A stretch of 64,000 nt of DNA from Dichotomocladium elegans. Its lineage: Eukaryota > Mucoromycota > Mucoromycetes > Mucorales > Lichtheimiaceae. The stretch spans positions 248,001 through 312,000 of the forward strand of contig JAIXMN010000005.1 in the NCBI GenBank assembly GCA_025716815.1, written 5' to 3'. The position numbers and the translations under genes were made by a program. Under the pieces are notes generated by a model. The model saw only the letters and a program-made list of their open reading frames with translations. It did no database searches and had not been told where the DNA came from. Shown in pieces: positions 25,935 to 42,091 of the stretch (position 1 is the stretch's first letter; each line of letters opens with the position of its first letter).

Positions 25935-28580
25935 ATGCCTCACCATCAGTTCTACAATGAGTCTGATCGAACACCACCACAGGCACCATTGAAAGGTACT
26001 CATGAGGTACCGGTGAACGCACCAATATTTGAGGGTCACCTGTACCTCCAGCATCCAGAAAAAAGCAATCGATGGCAGTGGCGCCTGTTTCGCTTTGACG
26101 GCGCGTCCTTCACTTGTTTATCGACGCGCAAAATCAAGCTGCCGCCTGACACGACAGTTGACACGCCCAACGAAACCACCGTTATTCAATCCCTATCTGC
26201 ACAGCATATTAACCTTTCAGCTTCATTTCATACGTCGCACACTTCACCACTACTCGCTACGCCAAAGGATAAGACACAGCGCCTTGTATCAATTAGTGCG
26301 AGCGGCTCTGCGCCTGATCTCCTGCAATACCATCAATATCATCCACAAACCACCCCTAATCGTCAACAGCAGCAGCAGGAACCTTTTCTGGCCAGCTACT
26401 ACCAACTTCCAAAATGGACCGTCGAAATAGCCAATATATCTGCCATCTCCGTACTCAAGTCAGCCAAAAAAAAATCACCTTTCGGCTCATCCAGCTCAAA
26501 ATCAAAATGTTTTTGCGTCCGCACATATGATGGCAATTGCTATGTTATGAAAGCCCAAAAGTATAAAGACCTCGAACGGTGGTTATTTGTTCTCACAAAA
26601 ATGTGGAAATTTGCCCAAACTGTACGGACCCAGGTGATTGCTCAGCAGCAGCAGCAATCTGTTGCTGTTATGCAACAACCATCGCAGTGCCCACAGCGAC
26701 ACAATATGCCTCACCGGCCACCCCTTCAATCACAGCTGTCTTGGGAACAACTACAAGAACAGCAACGGCAGCGGCAAGAACAACAAGCCAACACCCATAA
26801 AGGGAACGGGAAGACGATGCGTAGTCTTGTCCCACCCATGACCCCGCTTAATGACGTAGGGCCCGCCAACGACACGGCTGCCCCGCCTTCTCAGTCGCAA
26901 AACCGAGTCTCTACATTGGCTCCACCGCAGCCGCAAGCCTCCACTTCAGCCCCAGCTTTAGCAGCCTATGATAGCCGATACAGGACACCAATGCTATCAA
27001 TGGAAAAGGCACACTGGATAGACCAGTGGCGAGATTCACTTGCTGAACTTGCTGTATACGAACAATCGTCCACATCCCCTCCACCCATCGAGCCGATACC
27101 GGATGACGACCATGTAAGTTCGATCAGTGGGTTCACCAGTATAAGCCATCGCGAACAAACATCCAATGGGACAACACTCGATAAAGCAACACCAGCGCCG
27201 CGGCAACACACTGTGTCACCGCGCCGCAAGATGTCAAAGCGGTCGCTACGGTCAATTGCTGCAAGCATGAAACGCACAGGTAATGAAGCAACAAAGTCAA
27301 CCAGTATTACATCTGTCAATGGTATCATGCCGCAAGAGATGCCGCTCGAAGATCGACCGAGCTCCTCCTTAAAGAAGAAAAGGTCCGACGAGGTCAAAAA
27401 TTGGATCTCCAGCAATAATAGAACGGAGGAATATCTGATAGGTAAGCATAATGCCATAGAAAGGAAGTCCAAATATTGACAGATAAAATATGTAGCTGCT
27501 GCCCCAGACATGAATTTTTTTCAAGATGTAAAAACGGTCCTCGATGGTGGTGAACCATTTACACCGGATGGCGGTGGTACTGCGGATGCCATTAACAGCA
27601 ACAATGCCAATTATCGGTCCTCGGTCAGGTATCATTCTTCGATTCGAGGGCGAAATATCCAAGTCGTCGAGGAAGATGAGACCGGTCCTGAGAAGGGGCA
27701 AAAATCGGAAGCAGATTCCACTACGACGAAGAAGACCATGCGCAGAACATCTGCGATTGCTGATAGCCAAATTCATGGGATATCTCCTCTTCAGACCCTC
27801 GCCAGAGCAGATGGAGCACATGCACTGCAGCAGATGCGCTATTCGAAACACAACAGCAGCCCTGTTATGCTAGGGCATGGGTCAACAGACGACGACAATG
27901 ATGACGAAGAGAATATGAGCCTTGCTGAGGTACAGCGAAACTTACAGCGTGTGAGCGTTGGTAATAGTCGACATGTGGTGCAGCAGCAGCAGCAACTCAG
28001 TAGTAGGATACGATCACCGTCCGCATCATCTATTCTGGATCGAAAAGGCCCGTATAACTGCAGTAGCAGCACCGGGCCGTGTGGCGTAGCCTACCAAGCC
28101 CCATCAGTCTTCTACTCAACGCCTGCCCCCACATCCACGCCTGTATTATCACCGTCCAGTGGCATCATTCCCTCCATAGTCGCCCCTGCTGTTCCACCCG
28201 TACCAATGGCTGTTTGCGGTGACAGACACTATGGAATCCTTGGTCAGAATCCACGTCGTAGTGGAGGTAGCGGCACTCTGTATGCCCAGCCTGCCCTGTC
28301 CACGTCTGAACTGACAAGCACACACAGCAAGAAGATGTATCAATTTTTCGACACACAGTCATCGTCCCGGACAGCTGCCACAGCGGCGGACCGTGGTAAC
28401 TTCTCTGATAAAAAGCAGCGACCTCAGTCATGGATGGTCTCCTCCGGAATGATGATGCCCGCTGCTGCTTCTCACAATACCAAGATCCTACCGGCTCCTG
28501 TAGATTATTATCATACCCGACGGTCTATAGATGTCGCAGATACCCGCCAAACCAATAATGCCACTAATGGATGGAACTAA
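25935..28580 (+). CDS. PH-domain protein with long disordered tail
   Basis: Two exons, 25935-27441 and 27496-28580, give 863 aa. Residues about 34-235 fit a pleckstrin-homology fold with an insertion: it opens APIFEGHLYLQHPEKSNRWQ, contains FRFDGASFTCLSTRK, and ends in an alpha helix (YKDLERWLFVLTKMWKFA) with the expected Trp. The rest is Gln-, Ser- and Pro-rich with basic patches (SPRRKMSKRSLRSI) and is probably disordered and phosphorylated. PH domains of this type bind phosphoinositides or act in cortical signalling. I do not recognise a named orthologue. Confidence 0.75.
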
Positions 28581-28828
28581 ACAATTGCCTTTCGATTCCC
28601 GTATATATATCCTTCCACCTCCCTCTTCAGTATCTATCTCTTTCCTCGTTCCCTCGTTCCTTAAAGTTTATAATAGTAATGGTTATCACTCTCACTGCGT
28701 GTGACTTACTGCGGGTCGAAGCATGGCTCAACTCTCGACCAACTCCGCTCTAAAATCCCCATTTCGTGCTTAAAACATCAAGCGGTCCCTTCTTTTATTA
28801 CAAACCTTTTCCATACCGCCACAGCACC

Positions 28829-30009
28829 ATGTCTGAACGTAAGGTGCTCAACAAGTACTTTCCCCCTAATTTTGATCCATCGAAGATCCCGAGACAGTAA
28901 GTATGTGCGTGAAGGGCCAATAGGAGGTTTTGGCGTGTAAATTTACTTTTCCGATCAGAAAACGTCCGAAGGATCTTCAGCATAAGGTCCGTTTGATGGC
29001 GCCATTCTCCATGCGATGTGAAAGCTGCGGCGAGTACATCCACAAGGGAAAGAAATTCAATGCACGTAAAGAAACGGTTGAGGGTGAAGTATACTTGAGC
29101 ATCAAGATCTTCCGATTTTACATTAGGCAAGTAATGAGTTATTGGAACCAGGATTATCTTCAAGCCCTGGGAAAGGAGTTGTGATGGCTAGGAGGACGAG
29201 AGGAGGGTTGGGGGATTTTTTTTTTGTTTTGAAGGAGGAGTAGGAGGAGGAAGTTGCAAGTGCTTTTGGCTGACTGGCATTGGGGTCATTACAGATGTCC
29301 TCGCTGCTCGGCCGAAATTACTTTCAAGACAGATCCAAAGAACACAGACTATGTTGCGGAGCATGGTGCGAGTCGCAACTTTGAACCCTGGCGAGATACA
29401 GAAGGCAACAATGAAGAGGAAGAAGAGGAGGCGGGTGATGATCCTATGGCTGCTTTGGAAAACAGGACGATTGACTCGAAGCGCGAGATGGAAATTCTGG
29501 ATGCCCTCGATGAAATCCGATTACGAAATGCGCGCTCCGAACGTGTGGATGTGGATGAAGTTCTGGAAAGGTTCACTTTCATTGACAAGGAGGCACTTGA
29601 GGAGCGACTAAAACAAGAGGATCTTGAGATCGAGAAGCAGGCCAATGAAGCATTCCAGTCGGCTGATGGCGAACGTGTACGCAAGTTGGCAGAGGGGGAA
29701 GAACCAGACGTATTTTCGTTAGTGGCATCGACAAAGGCTGCTATGGGTAATCCGACAATGATGACAAAGCCAACCGCAACAGCGACGAGTCCGTTTAATA
29801 AACCGCTTCTTGCGAAACGGAAAGCAGAACAGCAGCAGCTAGGCATTGCTCTCAAACGGAAAGTGGACAAACCCTCCCCCAACCAAGAGGCGTCGAAAGC
29901 TAAACCAGCGGTTGCGTCAGCATTAGCATCATCACCGTCAGCCGCACAACCAGCTTCAGGTCTATCGTTGCTTGCATCATACGATGATTCATCGGAAGAT
30001 GAAGACTGA
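28829..30009 (+). CDS. YJU2: Splicing factor YJU2 (CWC16 family)
   Basis: Spliceosome factor needed for the first catalytic step after Prp2 action. Exons 28829-28896, 28959-29126 and 29295-30009 give 316 aa. The N-terminus [22 protein letters not shown] is the family hallmark. The zinc-binding pair is CESC (about residues 45-48) and CPRC (about 77-80), followed by [12 protein letters not shown] and an acidic, then Lys/Ala-rich, tail. Intron 2 has a GC donor (ATTAG|GCAAGT); reading through it or using nearby GT sites breaks the CPRC frame, so the GC site is well supported. Confidence 0.92.
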
Positions 30010-30182
30010 GCCATCTTCCTTGTTTATTCGCTATTTACATAATAAAGAAGAAGGCATTACTTGCATACACGTTGAGGCGAATTTGAGCGAGTGAGAAATG
30101 AATGAGTTACGTATGTCCGTGTGCGAAAATGTGGGGAAAGCTTGGGCGTATGCGAGCTAGCAGAAGGTGCAAGTATACCCTG

Positions 30183-30680
30183 TTACTGTTCTCCAGGGCG
30201 CTTAGCATTGCAAGCTACGATTTTGACCTTGTCAGCCGTGACAGATTCATTTTCAAACTTGAATTGCGGATTCTCGATGATAAATGTCCACACATCGTCG
30301 CAGAAGCGATAGGTATGCAAATGTCCCTAATGCAGTTGCGCCAAAAAAAAAGATTAGATTGTTAAGAATATGCAAATGCGGAGGAGGGAGATGGACAAAG
30401 GGTCGCCGTTCGGACCACCATACTTTGACGTTGGCCTTGTTCCGGACAAGCTGGGCGAGGGCTTCAGATATACTCTTGTCAAAAGTGGTCAGGACACGCA
30501 TGGCCAGTTGCGGATTGATTTGCCCCGTCTGAATGAGCTCATCAAGCGAATCGGTCAATGCCATACCGATGCTATCGATTATATTTGTTAACCGTATTTT
30601 GAAAAAGCAATCAAGACAAAAGAGGACATATCAATCTACCTGCTGCGGCGATAGAGTTCATTGAATTGTGTCGTGGACAT
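30183..30680 (-). CDS. TOA2: Transcription initiation factor IIA small subunit
   Basis: TFIIA gamma subunit, stabilising TBP on promoters. Minus-strand exons 30680-30640, 30571-30424 and 30326-30183 give 110 aa, normal for the family. Sequence shows [53 protein letters not shown] and [14 protein letters not shown], all strongly conserved. It converges on YJU2, with 173 bp between stops. Confidence 0.95.
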
Positions 30681-31117
30681 GGAAAAGCTGCGGACGAAGC
30701 TGGTCCTTTGAACATTGGGACGGCTATTTATATACAATGGAGTTTGAAATCTTCCACCCAACGGGGAAGCGGGTGGGAGTTGGGGGGTTTGTGGAAGAAT
30801 AGCAGGCCGTCCTCTTCCTCCTCCCCCCTCTCAGGCAAATCGCTACCCTCTTTTTCTGTGACATGAAGGGGGCGGGCAAGAGCCCTTGTTTGTTATGCCG
30901 CTAAATGGGCTCATACAAATTGTCCCAGGTGAACTAAGATGAAAGGGAATGGATAATAAAAACATGTCCTTGTTTATTTGGTTCATGTAACCCGACGACG
31001 GCCGTTAGGTGCATTGTCTAATTAATGAGCAATGGTATTCCCATAGAAACTTCCTTTGTTGGCTTCCCATGCTCGCAGTGTTAAAAGCATTCACCCACGG
31101 GCACGCGTATGGATATA

Positions 31118-31150
<33 letters not shown>

Positions 31151-31709
31151 CGCTGTCAACAAGAATAGAGGGAACCTTCAACGATGAGAAATACAGGGCC
31201 CCCGCATAGATATGTTCAAGCAACAAAAGCGATGATGATAATCCGGCGGGTTTTCTATGCCCCGATGGGAATATAAAAGACCGAATCATTGGACTTATGG
31301 CTCGGGAATAGGAATTCCCATGAACAGGATTTAATACGGTAGTGCTTGTTTCGGAGGGGAAGCAAATGCAATTAGAGAGAGGCAGAGAAAGGTGTGTTTA
31401 ATACAACGCCTGGCAGTCTATTTTTACGATGGCGACGAGCTGATGAAGCCTGTTAGTTGGAAGTAACAGCACGTTTTATTTTTTGCTGAAATTGAAAATG
31501 GGTGCTCTCAACCCCCCCAATTGGTCTTCCGACTCGTAAGTTGTGCCCAAAGTGACCCAAAAAAATGCGTTTTTCTTCTTTCGAACAGCAGAAAAAAAAA
31601 GCCTAATCGTCGTCGAATTTCGTAATAACCTTTATTCAAACCTCTGCTCTTCCTCCTCCCCCCTTCCTCCCTCGTTTCTTTTATTCCGCTTTAGCTCGTG
31701 CAACAGAAA
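30681..31709. other. divergent intergenic region with CA/TA microsatellite
   Basis: About 1 kb between the divergent TOA2 and RSP5 starts. Contains an (AC)n-(AT)n tract at 31119-31151 and a C/T-rich leader at 31640-31690. No coding sequence recognised. Confidence 0.5.
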
Positions 31710-35064
<3,355 letters not shown>

Positions 35065-36128
35065 TAAATCAAAACGGTAGAAGCAACTTGTTCTGTTCGC
35101 TCTCTCATTCCACAGCAGCAACAGCACTCCACGTATACATATATACATTACTCGGTTCACCATCCTCAAATGCTTTAGCAAAAGGTTTTTTATTCCCCTC
35201 TCCCTTTCCATCTTCAATTCTTCTCATCCTGTTTTGCGACGAGTGTCTTTTCCGAATCCAATCGCTCCCTTCCTTTTTCTATATTAATACACTGATAGTA
35301 CCTTCCTTCACGTACACACCGTTTGGTTGGTTGGTTTTTAATTTTCTTTACGTACTGCCATACCAAAGACGGTATGCAACTGAGCATATCGTTGCCCAGT
35401 GATCATTTTAAGCAGGAAGTGAAGAGCAACGACCTAATGTACTCGCAAACCTTGGAGACAATTCCACAACAAAACTTGTTCTATCGAGTTGCCAAGGCGT
35501 CAGAGGGAAGGTGTCACACTAGGGGGTGAATATTTGCCTTGTGCATGATCCTTTTGGTGTATTGCTGGGCAACGATCTATGAACATACCGTTGCGCCCAC
35601 CAAGGCCATAGACGGGTTGCGTTTGGGATACGATCCAGGATCCGGCGTCCTTGTGACGCAAACCGAAATGCGTTCCGGTCCCATCTCAAGCAGAGATTGA
35701 GGATATTGCCTTTGTTTCTGCTGTGTGTGTGGAGGGGCCGTCGATGGAATGATTATCAATGAAGAGTCTCCACTTCTATCTTTTTTTTTTTTTGAGGGGA
35801 AGAGGGGAAGGTAGCCCAGTATGCGCGCGCTCTCTCTCTCTCTCTAAGTCGCTGTGACTGGAGACCACTGCGAAAACTGAAGATGCAACAAAGACTTCCA
35901 CGCTATCTCCCTCCACTGATATGCTCGTTCCCGGTTGTTTTGTCATTGTGTTTATGGTTACCCGATTGTCTTATTACGATTAGATGGAAGCGCATAAATG
36001 TATTTACAGTGTGATATATAAGATGAGATGATGCAAAGATGAGTCATTTTTTCTCTTGCGATGAGGGGTGGGTATGTTTGCGAGAAGAAATTCGAGTTTC
36101 GGGAGGGAGGAATGTTTTTCCCCCTTTT
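35065..36128. other. convergent intergenic region (1.06 kb)
   Basis: 3' flanks of RSP5 and the MET30-type gene. A CT-repeat sits at about 35827-35846. Short open frames on both strands (for example 35323-35529 +) show no family motif. Long for a convergent gap, but I see no gene. Confidence 0.45.
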
Positions 36129-37755
36129 TCAAGCCGAGGAGGAACCCAGGGCGCCAAAATCCCAAACGGTGATTTCGCCTTGATCGGATGCAGCAATGAC
36201 CTTTGAGTCGCTGAGCCGGAGCGAGGAGATGGGCGCTGGACCGCCCTCGGAGAGCGAGTACATTGGCAAACCCGATTCGATGTCCCAGAGCCTGACGGTG
36301 CCGTCGACGGAGCCGGAGACGAGTCTGAGTTTATCGTACGAGAGGGCGGTAATGCCGTGCGCGTGCCCAAAGAGAGTCCGCAGACACTGGCCCGTTTCGA
36401 GCGACCAGATCTTGATGGTATTATCGCTTGATCCTGAGACGATGACCGGAGCGTCGTGGTCGAGAAAGCAAGACCTGGGTAAGAGGCCGGGAACAGCGAT
36501 CTGGACAGCTGCCATGTGGCCTTCAAAGGTGCGGATGCAGCGCTGCGTCTCGAGGTCCCAGAGCCGGATGGTCCGATCTGCGCTGCTGGAGACGAGGTGG
36601 TTGTGCTGGTAGATCTGAAGATGGGTGACCTTGTCCTGGTGGCCGATGAGAGTGGAGCAGCGGCCGGTCTCGAAGTTCCAGATCTTGATGGTGGCATCGT
36701 CAGAAGCGCTCGCCAGGATGCGTGAGTCAAAGTGAAGATGGGCAACGCCGTCGGTGTGGCATTCGAGGGTGCGGATGCACTGGCCGGTGTGGTAGTTCCA
36801 TATCTTGAGAGTGTGGTCAAGCGAGCCAGTGACGAGTTTATTGTCGTCGAACTGAAGAGCGCGCACGGCTCGCGTGTGACCCGTCAGCGTCCGCACGATC
36901 TGTCCAGCCTCGAGGTCCCAGACAGTCGCAGTCTTGTCGATCGAGCCCGTAATCAGAAGATTCTGGGCGTCGCAGTACTGGAATGCAAGTACGCCCTTGG
37001 GCTGCTTGAATGACCGGGTGGTGTATCGGTGCTTGCGCCAGTTGCGTTCCACTACCAGTCGTTCACTATACACCTGCTTCCATGGTTTGCGGCGGTCCGC
37101 GCGCTTGGCAGCCGGCGGCCGCACCTCGTCGCTTTCCGATAATGGCCGCTTCGCCGCAAGCCGAACAATGCGCCGTTTTTGCAGCAACGGGAGGCCCCAG
37201 CCGCACTTGTGGCACTTTTTGTCAATATGCTGCTGGCACATCCGGTGCCAGAGCGAATCGTCATCCGCAAGGGACTTCCAGCGGCGGCTGACCTGGCAAG
37301 CCACACAAAGCGACTGTGCATCCAGATAGCTAAAGATCTTGACGCAGATCTCGGGCGGCAGAATCGCTGTCATGTCGATCCGTAAGAGGGGCTCAATCGA
37401 AGATGCCAGGAAGGAGAGTTGCGATGTGCAGCACGTAGCAATAAGTCCTTGCAGGATGATGCGTCGCTGAGCTGGCGTGGCGGCGTTGAACGTTGCCCAG
37501 GCATCAAGAATTGGCTTCTGTATCGATGCTGGCAGTTGCGAAAGTTCTTGCTTGTGGGCCTAACGCAATGACAGAAAAGATCCCCAATTAGTTAAAAAAA
37601 AAAACCACTTGGGCGAGCGATGCGAAGGTGACAAAAATTACCTTATAAAGATATTCGCGGGATGCTTCTTTTCGCATCGACGCCAGATCAGGTCGATGGC
37701 GGTAGCAGTAAGAGCGGTTATTCGACGTCTCGGTGGTTGTGATGGCGGTCTCCAT
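36129..37755 (-). CDS. MET30: F-box/WD40 protein, Met30 type
   Basis: Substrate receptor of an SCF ubiquitin ligase; in yeast Met30 controls Met4 and the cell cycle. Minus-strand exons 37755-37642 and 37559-36129 give 514 aa. An N-terminal dimerisation-type segment (LQGLIATCC, SQLSFLASSIEPLLRID) leads to the F-box (about 105-150, ILPPEICVKIFSYLDAQSL). A Cys pair (CHKCGWGLPLL) follows, then WD40 repeats (about 210-514) with motifs such as GSIDKTATVWDLE, GSLDHTLKIWNY and GSSDNTIKIWSLE. The CHKCGWGLP segment and repeat pattern fit Met30 better than Cdc4. Divergent from the AsnRS gene. Confidence 0.85.
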
Positions 37756-38344
37756 GGTGTATGTGTGTGTCTCTGCGCCTGTACCTAGCAAATAGGCAGT
37801 ATGGAAAATGTTCCCAAACGAGAGTGGGATTGAGGGCCAACAAGTAAGGTATTTAAAGCCCTTGCCACCCAGATCGATGGCGCAATTGTAGGAATTTCAT
37901 ACCCAGCCACATTCGATTGGCTGGACATCACACCATTTTAGGTTGGCATGGTCGAATCAAACAACTTGTCTGAAATAGCCCCTCTCCTGCAGCAAAACAA
38001 TAGTATAGCGAATTTTGACACGCTCCCATTGGTGAAATAGGCTTCTTTTTGAGTAGGTCCAACCCCATTCCCTCCCCCTTCGGGAAATATTGCCTCACTT
38101 CTTGTTTGTATTTGCCACACATCCAAACATGGAATCACGTCCTTGACTGGCAAACAACTGGCATAACCACTCCTCAACCCACCCACCGTCCCCCCCAAAA
38201 AAAAAATATTTGACAGTTTCTCTCCGCGCATAATCATCCCCCTCCCCCCAAAAAATCTTCCCACTCTTTTAACCCCCTATCGCAGACCAAGTCACACTAA
38301 AATGGGGGCCTCCCTATCAACATTTTCATTCTTAACTCCTCCCT
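37756..38344. promoter_or_regulatory. divergent promoter region, MET30-type gene / mitochondrial AsnRS
   Basis: 589 bp between two start codons, C-rich with several CCCC and A-run elements at 38185-38255. An out-of-frame ATG at 38302 precedes the AsnRS start and reads across it, so it may act as a small upstream frame that lowers translation. Confidence 0.45.
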
Positions 38345-39935
38345 ATGTGGCTGCAGCACGGACGGCGTTGTTACTCGACAACAACACGCCTGTTCCCGAC
38401 AAGGACCATCCGATCTCTCCTCGATCCCAATGTCGCCCAGGAATCCAATGTCTCTGTCCGAGCCTGGGTGCGGTCCGTTCGAAAACAAAAGCAGGTCGCC
38501 TTTGTCAACGTGAATGACGGTTCAAGTATGAAAGGAATGCAGGCCATTCTCACACCGGAGCAGGCAGAAAAGTAAGCTCCCAAAAACTAAGGTACGCCGA
38601 CTTGAGTCTCTGTAATCTCATGTTTATTTCAGCCTCTCTACGGGTGCCTGCGTTCAGCTCACCGGTGCACTTGTTGAAAGCCCGGGCAAGGAGCAAGGAA
38701 AGGAACTCCAGGTTGCAGATGTTCAGATCCTCGGTGAATGTGACAGTGTATGCCCGGGTCATACTTCGCCTGAGATGATAAAAGGTGTTATATAACCGCG
38801 TTTCTCTCTAGACATACCCCCTGCAAAAGAAGCGCCACACGTTCGACTTTTTGCGTAGCATCAACCATCTTCGACCGCGAGGAAACACAGGCAGCGCAGT
38901 GCTCCGCGTGCGCCATGCTGCGAGTGAGGGTCTTCATCGGTTCTTTGCTGTAAGCAATCTCGCCATCTAAACACCAGAACCGGTACTACCAACGCGTTTG
39001 ATGACATCTACTCTAAATAGCGTCACGAATTCGTCCAAGTACATACCCCCATTCTGACTTCAAATGACTGTGAAGGCGGTGGTGAAGTCTTCAAGGTCAC
39101 TCCAGCTTCGGAAAGCAAGCCGTCGACTGAATTCTTTAACAAGCCTGTGTTCCTTACGGTCTCGGGCCAGCTTCATGCCGAAATGCTGGCCTGTGCGCTG
39201 TCACGCGTATACACCTTTGGCCCTGTCTTCCGTGCCGAAGAATCAGTGACATCTCGCCATCTCGCCGAATTCTGGATGCTTGAGGCCGAGATGACCTTCA
39301 TCGATCGCCTCGATCAGCTCTTGGATGTGACTGAAGCCAGCATTCAAGCCACCACATCACATGTGATGGATACATGCGCTGATGACCTGGCTTTTTTCCA
39401 AAAGTTCATTGATGATTCGCTCATGGACCGTCTCTCACAGAGCGTCGACAAGCCCTTTGCGCGCATGACATATACCGAAGCAATCGACGTGCTCCAGAAA
39501 GCGAACAAAAAGTTTGACTTTCCCTGCACGTGGGGCTTAAGTCTCCAGTCGGAGCATGAGCGATATCTCGCGTCCGAGTATTGCAAGTCGCCAGTGTTTG
39601 TTACCGACTATCCCGCTGAGCAGAAGCCGTTTTACATGCGCACCAATCCGGATAATAAGACCGTTTCATGCTTTGATCTGCTGCTACCAGGCATAGGCGA
39701 ATTAGTGGGCGGCTCCATGCGTGAAGAGCGGTATGACCTTCTGGAGCACAAGATGAAGGCGGCCGGAATGAATATGGAGGATTATCAATGGTATCTGGAC
39801 CTACGCAAGTACGGTACAGCCCCACATGGGGGTTATGGTATCGGATTTGAACGGCTCATGCTATGGTTGACGGGTATGGAAAACGTGCGCGAAGTGGTAC
39901 CAGTACCTCGCTGGGTTGGTCACTGCAAGTATTAG
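38345..39935 (+). CDS. Asparaginyl-tRNA synthetase, mitochondrial
   Basis: Charges mitochondrial tRNA-Asn (yeast Slm5 counterpart). Exons 38345-38571, 38633-38747, 38812-38949 and 39021-39935 give 464 aa. The first ~25 residues ([18 protein letters not shown]) look like a mitochondrial presequence. An OB-fold anticodon-binding domain (about 35-115) precedes the class II core. Visible are the AsnRS-type GGEVFKV segment, motif 2 FRAEES near 229 and motif 3 [15 protein letters not shown] near 430. The length matches bacterial/organellar AsnRS. The start choice is set by the presequence; see the upstream ATG noted for the promoter. Confidence 0.93.
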
Positions 39936-39998
39936 ACGAAATAGTCAAAATACCTTTAGACAGACAGGGATAAAAGAAAGAGACAAGGGCATCCTGGT

Positions 39999-40802
39999 TT
40001 ATTGTTCCTTCTCCTCAGTCGCCTTTTTTTCTCTCAAAGGGCTGCTTTGCGTCCAATTGCTCTTTCTGAAACTGCTTCTTCTTTGTCCAATTTCTCTTTG
40101 GGGATCAGCCTTTTTGTACGCCATCTTTTCGGATGGCTCCTTTCTATGTGGTACATACGGCTCCTGCTTGTATGGTTTATACTCCTGCAGTCGTTTTTTC
40201 ACGTTATGCCTTTTTGTTTGGTCATTTTCGTATGATCTCTTCTCGTCATACGACTTTGTCTTTGACGACTTTTGTGCCTTCAACGACCGGCGAATCTTGG
40301 TATTTAACTCTTCCGTAGTTTCTCTGACCTGAGCCAGCAAATCGTTCCATGGGACAGTGACCAGATCCTCTCTGGAGTAAAACAGGTATACGTGGCCTAT
40401 TGTCATTTGTTATTGGTATTGTCGAATGCATGCTGACATCAACTGCTGCCGGACCCGACGCTGTTCAACTCTGAGAAAGTGTGCCTTACTGCTTGGCGCT
40501 TTCGTTGCAAATTCTTCTTGCAGGGCTGTTCGGAGGCGACGCGTAGCTCTGCGTCTATATACGGCAAGAGAAGATACAGCCTTCTTTCCGGTAATGATTG
40601 TCACGTAAATATCTGAAGGGTCGGAGGGCATGTCAGCCACAGGTTTGATTGCTTTGACATTGAACGATTTTTTCAGGCATTGAATGCCACTGTGATATTT
40701 GAAATATAAGGAAGTATAACTGCTGGGTATGCTTTTCAGTTTGCGTGCTTGTTGCTGTAATTGGCTCGATGCTGTCGCAAAAAACCGTTTGAGTATTATC
40801 AT
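39999..40802 (-). CDS. RnpA-like (RNase P protein-like) mitochondrial protein
   Basis: Minus-strand gene, probably two exons (40802-40460 and 40396-39999; 246 aa), with the stop 64 bases from the AsnRS stop. The N-terminus (MIILKRFFATASS) suggests mitochondrial import. The core has an RnpA-like pattern: a beta strand IYVTIITGKKAV, then RRRATRRLRTALQ resembling the bacterial RNase P protein RNR helix, then HVYLFYSREDL resembling the last strand. The C-terminal third is Lys/Arg-rich. Bacterial RnpA binds RNase P RNA. The intron is the weakest part: the donor may be at 40459 (GT), and other choices exist. Without it the two parts would be separate frames. The homology is a pattern judgement only. 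Confidence 0.5.
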
Positions 40803-42091
40803 TTGTACTTGATTGATGTGGGAAGGGAAAAATCGAGAGAGAGAGAGAGAGATTTTTATATGATTGCATGCTGTACACCAGCCACTTTCGGAAGGGGGAT
40901 ATCTATCAAGTAAGCGGCATCAAATGAATTCAATGTGCACGCTGCTTCTGCTGCTGCTGCTGCTACTATGAAACTTATGGTTCTCTTAAAATGCATTAGC
41001 TGATATTTCCGAAAGACAGTTTTATTTTAGTTTGGACGTTTTCTGGATGAATAGTAACGAAGGATAAGAACGGCTGAGTTTTTCTGTTTTGCCCAGTAGA
41101 TCATGTGTGAAAAAAAAAAAGTGCCCTTGTGCCGAACAGCCTTATTTGTTATTTGGGCAGAATTGCAGTTAATGTTGAGCTAAAAAACAAATACACACAC
41201 ACACACACACAGACAGAGAGTGAGAGAGAACCGAAAGATAGGAGGTGTTGTATCTTATAATGGCTTCAATAGGGTATTTTATATCGGCTGATGATGCGTG
41301 CAAACGGTGGGTCGAATTTTACAGAATGCGATGGAAAGGGATAGTCAACCCTGCAGGTAGTTAATAGTCACTCTGCTTGGTGTTTACGTACACGCACATG
41401 AGGATAATGTAAAATGCATTTCCGTAGTGTTCCTGAAACTTAGGTGATATTCATTGTAGAGTCGTAACTAAGGTTAAGTCCTGATTGCTCCCCTTCATGC
41501 CGCCTTTGTTTTTTTCTTTTAACTCGGCCGTCCTGTAGGCATGGAAATTGTGGCAGAAATTGGGGGTCGGAGAGGTGTGAGCAAAGCGGGGTCATGCGTC
41601 GTTCCCCTCCCCAGTGGCTTCCACAACTTTTTTTGGGTCGAATAGGAAGATTTCCCTTTTTTTTGCACTTTTTTTTTCTCGCCCTGAAAGAGAGAAGTAC
41701 GAAAGTGTCCTTAAGAACCCATTAAACCAGGTACATTCTTTTGCTTCCTTTGAATTGCCCTCGACACCAGAGCAAACCCCACCCATCCATACAAACCATC
41801 GAACATTTACCCTCCAAGCCTTATCATTATATATATATATATATATATCCATGCGCTGAGTATTCTAACCTCCGCACCATCTTCTTGCTCAACCTGAAGA
41901 ACACCTTCTCCTTTAACCCCATTACCAATCGCACTTATATACGCAGCTATATTGGTGATTTTTTCTTTCGTTCTCTCCTTCTTCTTCTTCTTCTGCTCCA
42001 CTTATTGTTATTCTTCTCTTTTGCCTCTTGTTCTACTGTTTCCTTGTCGTTCCTTGCATACTCATCCACTCTCTTCATCACCCTCTGCAGA
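40803..42091. other. intergenic (1.29 kb), simple repeats
   Basis: Contains a GA/CT repeat near 40836-40852, a CTG-type run near 40944-40966, a CA then GA tract at 41191-41230, and a (TA)n tract at 41828-41848. The last 150 bases before the C2H2 gene are C/T-rich. One long plus-strand frame enters from 41741, but its composition is leader-like. No gene recognised. Confidence 0.5.

Noticed and set aside
29349..30014. 221-codon Ser-rich minus-strand frame
   Set aside because: Antisense of the conserved YJU2 exon 3; Ser-rich composition mirrors the Lys/Glu codons of the true gene.
36044..36820. 258-codon Ser/Pro/Thr-rich minus-strand frame
   Set aside because: Overlaps the WD40 repeats in another frame of the same strand; repetition comes from the WD repeats.
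41741..42091. Long in-frame N-terminal extension of the C2H2 protein
   Set aside because: Its translation is a low-complexity Phe/Leu/Ser run from a C/T-rich leader and includes a TA microsatellite; the ATG at 42092 gives a normal start.
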